From Bacillota bacterium (lineage in GTDB: Bacteria > Bacillota_I > Bacilli_A > RFN20 > CAG-826): 14,504 nt of DNA. Where the stretch lies: assembly GCA_003512585.1 (NCBI GenBank), contig DOQE01000068.1, positions 5,057 to 19,560 on the forward strand, given 5' to 3'. The translations under genes and the position numbers were made by a program. Below are positions 7,106 through 14,345 of the stretch, piece after piece (the first letter of the stretch is position 1; each line of letters opens with the position of its first letter). The notes below the pieces were generated by a model. It saw only the letters and a program-made list of their open reading frames with translations. It was not told where the DNA came from and ran no database searches.

Positions 7106-9855
7106 ATTTTTTCTTGCGCATTGCTAAATTAAGCAAAAAATATAAAACCGAATCTATCTTTATAGACGCATCGTGGAACTTGCCAAGAAAAGGAATGTTT
7201 GGTTTGACTGGGCCTTCTGGGTGCGGCAAGTCTACTTTGCTTAGAATAATTGCGGGCTTAGATGGTGATTTTACCGGTTCGGTTTTGGTGAATAATTATT
7301 CTTTAAAAGGGATGGATGAAAATAGTAGAAGAGATTATAGGTCAAGTAACATTGGTTTAATTTTGCAAGATTACCCATTGCTTAACCAAGAAACATCCTT
7401 GGTAAACTCAACTTTATTATTAGAATGTCTATCTAATGAGAAAAAAGAAATCAAGCAGCAAAAAGGATTTAATTTGCTTAATTTATTTTCTCTAAAAGGA
7501 TTAGCCAATAAGAAGGTAAAGCATTTATCAGGAGGACAAAAACAAAGGGTTGCGGGTTCTATATCTTTGTCTAATTCCCCTTTTCTTATCTTGGCGGATG
7601 AGCCAACAGCTTCCTTGGATGAAAATAGTGCTAAAAAAGTTTTTAAAATATTAAAGGATTATTCTAAACGGTGTTTGGTTATTGTCTCCTCACATGATTT
7701 AAAGCTTTTACAGACAAGTTGCGATTCTATTTTTAAAATTGAAGAAAGAAAAATTAAGGAAGTCATTTCATATCAAAATGTGGAAGATTTAAAAACGCCA
7801 TTTAATTTTTATTTGCCAAAAAGAAAAGAAAAGCCATCAATGCCTTTTTTAACTAGATTAAGAATTGCGTTTAATGATTTGATTAGCAAAAAATTAAGAT
7901 TTACCTTAGCTTTTTCATCTTGCTTTCTTTCTCTTTGCTTAGCTGGGTTTTCTAGTTATGTTAAATATGGAATGAGCAAAGAAATACAAAAGTCCCTTTC
8001 TTCTTTTTGTTTGCCTTACCAATTGGTTGTTAATAAAAAACAAATTCAAGAAAAAAAGCTTTTTCCTTGTCCTCCGAATAGGATTGAGGAAGTCTATTCT
8101 TCTTATAGACAAGAGATACGTTCTTTCGGATATCATTTAAACTTTGATTTCTCTTCTTTATTTAAAGACGATGACTCAATTTATTTATTAACAAAGTATA
8201 AAACTATTCCCCTCCCATATTATTCCTCTAGGCATATTAATGAGTTTATGTGGTTTGAAGAAAAGGATTTTGCATGTTTTCCTGACGACATTGAAAACGT
8301 TAATGACGATGAAGTCATACTTGGCCTCCCATTTGATTATATGAGTTCTTTATGTTTGGAATTAGGCATAGAAAGGTCATTTCCTTCTTTAGGTAACTAT
8401 CTATTTTCTAATAAAGTGAATTTGCTATTAAATGTAGAAAATGATGATATAGGTTTTGATAACCAAGAACTATTTACCATAAAAGGAGTTATTAATACCT
8501 CTTTGCCTTGCTTATTCAATTCTTCTTCAACTTGGAATAAGACTATTTTTATCGATCATATGCAGTTTAGGCCAAGCAATGAGGAAGAAAACGAAAATCT
8601 CCAATACGTGTATCAAATTCCTTATTTATATCTAGAAAACGAAGAAAGATTTTATTCCAAAATAAAAAACGATTCCTTATTTAACGATTTATCTTTTGAC
8701 CCTAAGTCGAATACATTTTTAACTTCTACTTGCGATTCTTCTTTTTGTCTTACTTCTAGGGTGTATGTATACAAAAGCAATCATTCTAACGCTTTTGCAG
8801 GTGACTGCTTAAATTTAATAGACTCTTTTCCTTGTGGTTATTTGCCTATACAAACTAACGGGTTTTATGCAGACACGTCCTCAATATTTTCTGGTTTTTT
8901 GCCTCAATTTTATCTTTCTTCTTCTTATGAAGACATTAAGTATGTGTCTGAGTCTATTTCTTCTTTGCCAATTGAACAGGCGATGCTTCCTTTAGAATTA
9001 AGCGATAAAGTCTATTCTGGTTCTTTATTATCGGGCTTGGAGAATAAAATTAAATTTTCATCCTTGCCAAAACTATTAGAAAAAGGAGATTTTCCGATTA
9101 GCTTAAATGAAATTGTTTTGTCAAACGGCTTGTTTGATAAACTTGGGAAACCATCTTCTATTTATTGTTCCTACGAGATCTCCTCTTCTTCTGATAAGAG
9201 TAAGTATTATAGAAACATGTCTATTAATGTATTAAAAGTAAGTGGTGTGACTTCGTCCGAAGATTTGATATTTTATGCGCCTCCTTCTTTTTTTGAAGAT
9301 TATTTCTTTTCCTCTTTTAAAGTTTGCTCTTCTAATTTAGAAAAGACGGGGGTGGTCTTATTTTTTAATAATCAAAACGATTTAATAAAAGGTAAAGAGT
9401 TATTAGAAAAAAATATTGAGGGATATTCTTTTTTAGATGTCGATTCATTTATAGCTTTATCTATGGAAGAGACTACTACCTACATTGGGACTTTATTACT
9501 TTTTTCTACCGTGGCTATATTATTTTTATCAATTTTATTATTTTGTTTTGTTTCTATTGTTAATTATGAAGATGATTTTTCAAATCGCAGGTTTTTCCTT
9601 TTGCTAGGCTTAGCCAAAAAAGAGAATTTCTATTTTTATTTTTTCAAATGTTTAATTTTAATCTTTCTAAGCGGCTTTCTCTCTTTGCTTTTAATGGTTC
9701 CAATGACTTTATTTGCTAATTTTATAATTAGTAGTAGTTTTTCATCGAAACTCTCGTTTTCTATTTCTTGTGTTCCGTTTTTATCGATACTAATTTGCAT
9801 GGCTATTTATGTTTTAATTTCCTTTGCTTTGGCAAAAAGGGGTGAGCGTGAATGA
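7102..9855 (+). CDS. ABC transporter, ATPase fused to FtsX/MacB-type permease with very large extracytoplasmic domain (second of a pair)
   Basis: 917 residues; the ATG overlaps the previous stop (ATGA). The ATPase is complete: Walker A GPSGCGKST (37-45), Q-loop LQDYP, LSGGQ (142-146), Walker B LILADEP with D166-E167, and H198. Just after the signature, the usual AIARAL is AGSISL. TM1 is about 265-288, then an extracytoplasmic region of about 500 residues, then three TM helices from about 795 to 910 ending in a basic tail. The outer domain is far larger than the roughly 200-250 residues of MacB and holds 11 cysteines. It probably pairs with the upstream protein. Candidate roles are peptide or bacteriocin export, lipoprotein or lipid handling, or antimicrobial peptide sensing or resistance. 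The substrate cannot be read from the sequence. No kinase or regulator gene of the BceRS type lies next to it. Confidence 0.9.
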   Translation: MNFFLRIAKLSKKYKTESIFIDASWNLPRKGMFGLTGPSGCGKSTLLRIIAGLDGDFTGSVLVNNYSLKGMDENSRRDYRSSNIGLILQDYPLLNQETSLVNSTLLLECLSNEKKEIKQQKGFNLLNLFSLKGLANKKVKHLSGGQKQRVAGSISLSNSPFLILADEPTASLDENSAKKVFKILKDYSKRCLVIVSSHDLKLLQTSCDSIFKIEERKIKEVISYQNVEDLKTPFNFYLPKRKEKPSMPFLTRLRIAFNDLISKKLRFTLAFSSCFLSLCLAGFSSYVKYGMSKEIQKSLSSFCLPYQLVVNKKQIQEKKLFPCPPNRIEEVYSSYRQEIRSFGYHLNFDFSSLFKDDDSIYLLTKYKTIPLPYYSSRHINEFMWFEEKDFACFPDDIENVNDDEVILGLPFDYMSSLCLELGIERSFPSLGNYLFSNKVNLLLNVENDDIGFDNQELFTIKGVINTSLPCLFNSSSTWNKTIFIDHMQFRPSNEEENENLQYVYQIPYLYLENEERFYSKIKNDSLFNDLSFDPKSNTFLTSTCDSSFCLTSRVYVYKSNHSNAFAGDCLNLIDSFPCGYLPIQTNGFYADTSSIFSGFLPQFYLSSSYEDIKYVSESISSLPIEQAMLPLELSDKVYSGSLLSGLENKIKFSSLPKLLEKGDFPISLNEIVLSNGLFDKLGKPSSIYCSYEISSSSDKSKYYRNMSINVLKVSGVTSSEDLIFYAPPSFFEDYFFSSFKVCSSNLEKTGVVLFFNNQNDLIKGKELLEKNIEGYSFLDVDSFIALSMEETTTYIGTLLLFSTVAILFLSILLFCFVSIVNYEDDFSNRRFFLLLGLAKKENFYFYFFKCLILIFLSGFLSLLLMVPMTLFANFIISSSFSSKLSFSISCVPFLSILICMAIYVLISFALAKRGERE

Positions 9856-9923
9856 AAAATCTATTCAACTTATTACCTTTTTCGGAACAAATCGAGAAAC
9901 AATTATGGAAAAAAAACTAAAAT

Positions 9924-9932
9924 TGTTATATA
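9924..9932 (+). promoter_or_regulatory. Candidate extended -10 promoter element for csp
   Basis: TGT followed by TATATA forms an extended -10 element about 50 nt before the csp start. No good -35 hexamer lies 17 nt upstream (TATGGA), which is tolerable for extended -10 promoters. The 126-nt gap and the change of base composition suggest that csp has its own transcription start, but this exact element is a guess. Confidence 0.35.
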
Positions 9933-9981
9933 TTACTAATCGGTTCACTTGAAATAAGGAATCAGGAAGGTTAGGAGTCTC

Positions 9982-10191
9982 ATGAAGGGAACAGTTAAAA
10001 TGTTCAATAAGGAGAAGGGATACGGATTTATTCGTGCAGAAGATAACCGTGATTACTTCTTCCACTATTCCGCACTCATCATGAAAGACGCCAATGAATA
10101 CAAAACTGCCGAAAAAGGCGAAAATGTTGAATTTGACGTTGAAGAGTCGGATCGTGGCCCACGCGCTGCGAACGTTAAGAAGGTCGACTAA
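9982..10191 (+). CDS. csp: Cold-shock domain protein (Csp)
   Basis: A 69-residue single-domain nucleic-acid chaperone that binds single-stranded RNA and DNA. It shows the cold-shock fold motifs GTVKMFNKEKGYGFI (RNP1) and DYFFHYSAL (RNP2; most relatives have VFVHFSAI), and ends GPRAANVKKVD as Csp proteins do. AGGAG at 9973-9977 is only 4 nt from the ATG, with a second purine stretch (AGGAAGG) further up. GC is about 43 percent by hand count, clearly above the adjoining genes, with many C-ending codons (TTC, TAC, GAC, AAC). That is typical of a very highly expressed gene. It appears monocistronic, between its own leader and a terminator. Confidence 0.95.
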   Translation: MKGTVKMFNKEKGYGFIRAEDNRDYFFHYSALIMKDANEYKTAEKGENVEFDVEESDRGPRAANVKKVD

Positions 10192-10216
10192 TTACATAAC
10201 GTTTAGTTAACTTCAT

Positions 10217-10245
10217 AGCCCCACTTTACCTGTGAGGCTTTTTCT
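10217..10245 (+). terminator. Intrinsic terminator of csp
   Basis: AGCC-C-CAC (10217-10224) pairs with GTG-A-GGCT (10232-10239) around a 7-nt loop with one internal C/A mismatch, followed by TTTTTCTTT. It lies 25 nt after the csp stop and just before the ychF promoter. Confidence 0.8.
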
Positions 10246-10258
10246 TTATTAAGAAAAG

Positions 10259-10287
10259 TTGCTAGAGTTAAACTCTAGGGGTACAAT
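10259..10287 (+). promoter_or_regulatory. Sigma-A-type promoter of the ychF operon
   Basis: TTGCTA (10259-10264) and TACAAT (10282-10287) are separated by exactly 17 nt. Transcription should begin near 10294, leaving a leader of about 20 nt before the ychF ATG. The spacer contains a perfect inverted repeat, described separately. This is the best promoter match in the window. Confidence 0.75.
10262..10278. promoter_or_regulatory. Perfect 8-bp inverted repeat in the ychF promoter spacer, candidate operator
   Basis: CTAGAGTT, a central A, and AACTCTAG form a symmetrical 17-nt site that overlaps the end of the -35 hexamer and fills most of the spacer. This is where a dimeric repressor or a MerR-like activator would bind. 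It does not match CIRCE, and I do not recognise it as a known regulator's box. It is unlikely to be a terminator, since no T-run follows. Confidence 0.5.
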
Positions 10288-10314
10288 ACCTAGGCAAAAA
10301 TAGGTTATTGATTT

Positions 10315-11427
10315 ATGTCATTGAAAGCAGGTATTGTCGGATTGCCAAATGTTGGAAAATCAACTTTGTTCAATGCGATTACAAATTCTCACGTAGAAGC
10401 GGCGAATTATCCATTCGCTACCATTAAGCCAAATACTGGTGTAGTTACCGTTCCAGACGATAGGCTTGATTATTTAACGGATTTATTTCATCCTCAAAGA
10501 AAAATAAACGCAACTTTCGAGTTTTATGATATTGCTGGTTTAGTAAAAGGCGCCTCAAAAGGGGAAGGATTAGGCAATCAATTTTTAGCAGCCATTAGAG
10601 AATGCGATGCCATTTGTGAGGTAGTTCGTTGTTTTGATAATTCTGAAATCATTCATGTTGATAATTCCATAGACCCTTCTAGAGATATCGAGACTATTAA
10701 TCTTGAATTGGCCATGGCTGATTTGGATTCAATAAATGCTAGAATCGCTAAGCAAGATATTAAAGCTAGGGTCGCAAAAGATAAGACTGCTATCTATGAA
10801 ATGGCTATATTAAAGCCTTTGCAAAAAGTTCTTGAGGATGGTAAACCGGCTCGATTAGTAAATGGTCTTACCAACGAGCAACTTGCTTATGCAAAAAAGA
10901 ATTTCTTTTTGCTTTCTTTAAAGCCGATTATCTATGTTGCCAATGTGGCTGATTCAGATTATTCGAATTTATCTTCTTGTTCCTATTATCAAACCGTTTG
11001 TAAAATAGCGGCTTCAGAAAATGCCCAATGTATCCCTGTTTCTTGTGAAATTGAATATGAAATATCCCAAATTCAAGATAAAAAAGAAAGAGAGGAATTC
11101 CTTGAAACTTTAGGAACTAATGAATCTGGTCTAGATAAATTAGTTAAAGCGTCATATAAATTATTAAATCTATCGACATTCTTTACTTGCGGAAGTGATG
11201 AATGCAGGGCCTGGACTTTTAAAAACGGTATGAGTGCCCCTGAATGTGCAGGCATTATCCATTCCGATTTTCAAAAGGGATTTATTAAAGCCGAAGTCTA
11301 TAGCTTTTCCGATATAAAGGATTTAGGGTCCGAATTAGCCGTTAAAGAAGCCGGAAAGTTAAGAATCGAAGGGAAAGACTATCTAATGAAAGATGGAGAT
11401 TGTGTCTTCTTTAGGTTTAATGTATGA
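10315..11427 (+). CDS. ychF: Ribosome-binding ATPase YchF (Obg family, OLA1-like)
   Basis: 370 residues, normal for YchF. It is a TRAFAC P-loop NTPase that prefers ATP and binds the ribosome; it is linked to translation and stress responses. G1 is GLPNVGKST (9-17), followed by the family signature FNAIT...NYPFATI.PN.G. G3 is DIAGLVKGAS (72-81). The G4 position is N210-V-A-D213, where YchF usually has NVDE instead of the GTP-specific NKxD. The C-terminal TGS domain starts at about 282 (STFFTCGSDECRAWTFKNGMSAP) and runs to FFRFNV. The ATG has only a weak upstream AGG (10302-10304). This AGG falls within a small 5-bp hairpin, ACCTA (10288-10292) with TAGGT (10301-10305). It is the first gene of its operon and is coupled by ATGA to ispF. 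Confidence 0.98.
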   Translation: MSLKAGIVGLPNVGKSTLFNAITNSHVEAANYPFATIKPNTGVVTVPDDRLDYLTDLFHPQRKINATFEFYDIAGLVKGASKGEGLGNQFLAAIRECDAICEVVRCFDNSEIIHVDNSIDPSRDIETINLELAMADLDSINARIAKQDIKARVAKDKTAIYEMAILKPLQKVLEDGKPARLVNGLTNEQLAYAKKNFFLLSLKPIIYVANVADSDYSNLSSCSYYQTVCKIAASENAQCIPVSCEIEYEISQIQDKKEREEFLETLGTNESGLDKLVKASYKLLNLSTFFTCGSDECRAWTFKNGMSAPECAGIIHSDFQKGFIKAEVYSFSDIKDLGSELAVKEAGKLRIEGKDYLMKDGDCVFFRFNV

Positions 11428-11915
11428 GCAAGTTCAAAATCGGTTATGGCGAAGATATCCATAGGCTTGTAAAAGGAAGGAAGCTATTTTTAGGTGGAAT
11501 AGAAATAGAAAGCGAACTTGGCTTGCTAGGCCATAGCGATGCCGATGTTGTAATCCATGCCTTAATGGATAGCTTGCTTGGGGCTAGTGGGAAAGGCGAT
11601 ATAGGTGTATATTTTCCACCCGATGATCCTGCATTTGAAAATGCCGATTCTAAGCAACTACTAAGACAAATAGTTTCATTAATAAAAAATGATGGCTACG
11701 AGATTGGGAACGTTGACATTGCCATTACTGCTGAAAAGCCAAAACTAAAATCATATATTCCGTTGATGATAAATTGTTTATCGTCGATTCTATGTATCGA
11801 TGCTAGTGATATTAATATTCAAGCCATGACTAATGAGGGGCTTGATTCTCTTGGCGAAAGTAAAGCCATAAGAGCTGTTGCAATTTGCTTGCTAGAAAGG
11901 ACTAACAATGAGTAA
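11424..11915 (+). CDS. ispF: 2-C-methyl-D-erythritol 2,4-cyclodiphosphate synthase
   Basis: Zinc enzyme of the MEP isoprenoid pathway that cyclises CDP-ME 2-phosphate with release of CMP. It has 163 residues, the usual size. Zinc ligands are visible as D11 and H13 (GEDIHRL) and H45 (HSDADVVIHALMD). Other family blocks are GDIGVYFPPDDP, ITAEKPKL and AMTNEGLDSLGESKAIRA. The start overlaps the ychF stop (ATGA) and the end overlaps argS by 8 nt. The organism therefore probably makes IPP and DMAPP by the MEP route. DMAPP is the co-substrate of the MiaA encoded upstream. Confidence 0.97.
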   Translation: MSKFKIGYGEDIHRLVKGRKLFLGGIEIESELGLLGHSDADVVIHALMDSLLGASGKGDIGVYFPPDDPAFENADSKQLLRQIVSLIKNDGYEIGNVDIAITAEKPKLKSYIPLMINCLSSILCIDASDINIQAMTNEGLDSLGESKAIRAVAICLLERTNNE

Positions 11916-13530
11916 TGAAACTAAATTAAAAGAAGCGCTTGTTTCTTTTTTTGCAAAAGAAGGATTGTCTTTAAAAGAAGAAGACATAGTCATTGAAAGG
12001 TCTCGCGATCCTCTTCATGGCGATTATTCAACCAATGCCGCAATGAAATTTTGCAAAAAGGTGGGTACGAACCCTAGGGATTTGGCAAATAAAATTGCTT
12101 CTAGCTTACAGCTAGATGAACTAGAAAAAATTGAAGTGGCCGGCCCTGGCTTTGTGAATTTTTTCATGAAGAAAGATGCCTTAAGAGCCATTGTTTCTAA
12201 AATCTTAAAAGAAGACGAATCTTATGGAAGGCTTGCTAGAAACGGAGAAAAAATAAACATTGAATATGTTTCGGCAAACCCAACTGGAGATTTGCATTTA
12301 GGCCATACTAGAATTGCAGCAATTGGGGATGCCATTGCCAATTTGCTTGATTATGCCGGCTATGAAGTAACAAGAGAATATTATGTAAACGACTGCGGCA
12401 ACCAAGTCGAACATCTTGGCCATTCCATAAGAGCTAGATATCATGAACTTTTTGGTGAACCATTAGATTTAGGGGATGATGATTATCATGGTCTTGATTT
12501 AATCGAAATAGCTAAATCCATCAAAGAAAAATATGGTGATAAATACCTTTTGGATTCTAAAGAAGCCCATGATTTCTTTATTCGCTATGGCATTGATTTC
12601 GAATTAAACAAGATTAAAAACGATCTTGCTGCATTTAGGGTCAAGTTTGATAAGTTTTCTTATGAATCCGATATTAGAAAAGGCAATACTATCGAAAATA
12701 CTATTAAAGAATTATCCCCATATATCTATGAAAAAGATGGGGCAAAGTATTTAAAAACAAGTGCTTTCCTTGATGATAAAGATCGTCCAATTGTTAAAAG
12801 CAATGGACAATATACTTACTTTATGCCCGATATTTGCTACCACTATGACAAGATGTCTAGGGGCTTTGATTTGCTTATTGATGTTTTAGGTGCCGACCAT
12901 CATGGATATATAAACAGAATGAAGAGCGCTTTGATGATGAAAGGTTATTCTTCTTCTGCGTTAGAAGTTGAATTGGTCCAGGTTGTTAAGGTATTTAAAG
13001 ATGGCGAAGAGGTTAAAATGAGCAAAAGGACTGGCAAAGCCATAGCTCATAGGGAATTAGTCGGAGAATGTGGAGTCGACGCAGTTAGATATCTTTTTGT
13101 TGAAAGGAGCCAATCTTCTCATCTTGACTTCAATTACAATTTAGCAAAGGAACAATCTTCTGCCAATCCCGTTTTCTATGCCCAATATGCCCACGCTAGA
13201 TGCTCTAGTTTGCTTAATCTTGGCAGTGATATTGCTTTAGATGAAAAATGCGAAGGATTAAATAGCCAAATTGAATCTTCTATACTTAAGCTTCTATCTG
13301 ACTTCCCGATTCAAATTCAAGCTGCCGCCAAGGAGAGAGCTCCCTACAAAATGGCCCTTTATATTCATAATTTAGCTGGATTGGTACATGAATATTACGC
13401 TTCCACTAGAATTATCGATAGAGAAAATGTACCATTGACATCGGCTAGGCTTGCGCTTATAAAAGCGTGTGAGATAGTTTTGCGTAATGCACTATCCTTA
13501 ATTGGTGTATCCGCCCCAACAAAAATGTGA
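11908..13530 (+). CDS. argS: Arginyl-tRNA synthetase
   Basis: Class I synthetase of 540 residues that charges tRNA-Arg. An N-terminal tRNA-recognition domain (about 1-85) precedes NIEYVSANPTGDLHLGH, with the HIGH box as HLGH at 130-133. The KMSK loop is at 370-373 (KMSKRTG). ArgRS often lacks a canonical KMSK, so its presence here is worth noting. A DALR-type anticodon-binding domain covers about 415-540 and ends LSLIGVSAP. GAAAGG lies about 8 nt before the ATG, which overlaps the end of ispF. The frame is intact and there is no sign of transfer. Confidence 0.98.
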   Translation: MSNETKLKEALVSFFAKEGLSLKEEDIVIERSRDPLHGDYSTNAAMKFCKKVGTNPRDLANKIASSLQLDELEKIEVAGPGFVNFFMKKDALRAIVSKILKEDESYGRLARNGEKINIEYVSANPTGDLHLGHTRIAAIGDAIANLLDYAGYEVTREYYVNDCGNQVEHLGHSIRARYHELFGEPLDLGDDDYHGLDLIEIAKSIKEKYGDKYLLDSKEAHDFFIRYGIDFELNKIKNDLAAFRVKFDKFSYESDIRKGNTIENTIKELSPYIYEKDGAKYLKTSAFLDDKDRPIVKSNGQYTYFMPDICYHYDKMSRGFDLLIDVLGADHHGYINRMKSALMMKGYSSSALEVELVQVVKVFKDGEEVKMSKRTGKAIAHRELVGECGVDAVRYLFVERSQSSHLDFNYNLAKEQSSANPVFYAQYAHARCSSLLNLGSDIALDEKCEGLNSQIESSILKLLSDFPIQIQAAAKERAPYKMALYIHNLAGLVHEYYASTRIIDRENVPLTSARLALIKACEIVLRNALSLIGVSAPTKM

Positions 13531-13546
13531 TGAAAGGAAAATAACA

Positions 13547-13993
13547 ATGAAGAATGAATCAATGATTGAAGTGGCAAAAGAGATTCTTGAAAAAGAAGGA
13601 CATGGGATGGCTTTTGCCGATTTATGGAAAAAAGTTGTTGAACAACTAGAAATAAGCGAAGAAGAAATTCCAAATAGAATAGGACATTTCTATACAGATT
13701 TATCATTATGCGGAAACTTTGTTGCTTTAACAGACAATGTTTGGGATTTAAGATCTCGTCATACTTATGACAAAGTTCATATTGATGTCAATGATGTTTA
13801 TACCGATGTCAACCAATCCGATGAAGACGAAGCCGATTTAGCAGAAGAAAAAGCCTATAACAAATCAGTCGAAGGCCTGGTTAGCTCTGATTCAGATGAA
13901 GTCGATACTAATGAAGAAGATGAAGATAAGCCGCACGATAATGACGCGGCCGAACTTGTCGGTCTTTCTAAATCGCAAGTGAATGAATATTAA
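13547..13993 (+). CDS. rpoE: DNA-directed RNA polymerase delta subunit
   Basis: 148 residues from ATG 13547, chosen because AAAGGA at 13533-13538 is 8 nt upstream. An earlier in-frame start at 13502 would lie inside argS and add 15 residues that do not fit the family. The N-terminal HARE-HTH domain (about 3-72) has the typical ESMIEVAKEILEKEG..MAF.DLW and RIGHFYTDLSLCGNFVALTDNVWDLRS. Residues 78-148 form a disordered acidic tail with 24 Asp/Glu in 71 residues, shorter and less acidic than in Bacillus. Delta is found in Firmicutes; it lowers non-specific RNA and DNA binding by the polymerase and sharpens its response to initiating NTP levels. Confidence 0.93.
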   Translation: MKNESMIEVAKEILEKEGHGMAFADLWKKVVEQLEISEEEIPNRIGHFYTDLSLCGNFVALTDNVWDLRSRHTYDKVHIDVNDVYTDVNQSDEDEADLAEEKAYNKSVEGLVSSDSDEVDTNEEDEDKPHDNDAAELVGLSKSQVNEY

Positions 13994-13995
13994 TT

Positions 13996-14265
13996 ATGGA
14001 ATATTGTAAGTTCATTGACGGTTTACCTCGAATAGTCAAGATTTTAATCGCCATTTTTCTAAATGTTTTATTCTTGATTTATAGAATTATTGCAGATGCT
14101 TTATCTAATAAATCCGGTTTATTGCTCTGGGATATTCTTTTAGGGCTAGTAATTCCGGTGGTATTTTGGATAATGAATTTAATTAGTATCATTACGACTG
14201 ATAAAGTATTCTCCTTCAGCGCCTGGTTTGGTGAGAATGGCGGCATCTCTACTTCAGATAAATAA
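13996..14265 (+). CDS. Small two-helix membrane protein of unknown function
   Basis: 89 residues, starting 2 nt after the rpoE stop with no clear Shine-Dalgarno, so translation probably depends on rpoE. A short polar start (MEYCKFIDGLPR) leads into a first hydrophobic helix (about 13-34, IVKILIAIFLNVLFLIYRII). A linker (ALSNKSG) and a second helix (about 42-66) follow, then a soluble tail. The LPRIVKI... opening resembles small uncharacterised 2-TM proteins of Firmicutes, but I cannot name a family. It is the last gene before a strong terminator. Confidence 0.75.
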   Translation: MEYCKFIDGLPRIVKILIAIFLNVLFLIYRIIADALSNKSGLLLWDILLGLVIPVVFWIMNLISIITTDKVFSFSAWFGENGGISTSDK

Positions 14266-14268
14266 ACT

Positions 14269-14302
14269 AACAAGCCTTCTTTCAAAAGGGGCTTGTTTTT
14301 TT
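14269..14302 (+). terminator. Strong intrinsic terminator of the ychF-ispF-argS-rpoE operon
   Basis: AACAAGCC (14269-14276) pairs perfectly with GGCTTGTT (14290-14297). Two further G-U pairs can form inside, and the stem runs straight into a T-run. It begins 3 nt after the last stop codon of the operon. Confidence 0.92.
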
Positions 14303-14345
14303 GTTTGTTCTTAGCCAAGAAAGAATGTATCCTATTGTATTTCCT

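Noticed and set aside
9842..9952. GTG-started 36-residue ORF overlapping the end of the second ABC gene
   Set aside because: It resembles no known protein, and the competing 22-residue ATG frame is better placed; the region is AT-rich enough for such ORFs by chance.
10262..10278. CIRCE/HrcA operator at the ychF promoter
   Set aside because: CIRCE is TTAGCACTC-N9-GAGTGCTAA; the repeat here has a different sequence and a 1-nt centre.
13502..13546. Upstream in-frame start for rpoE inside argS
   Set aside because: The extra 15 residues do not resemble delta subunits, and ATG 13547 has a good AAAGGA at proper distance.
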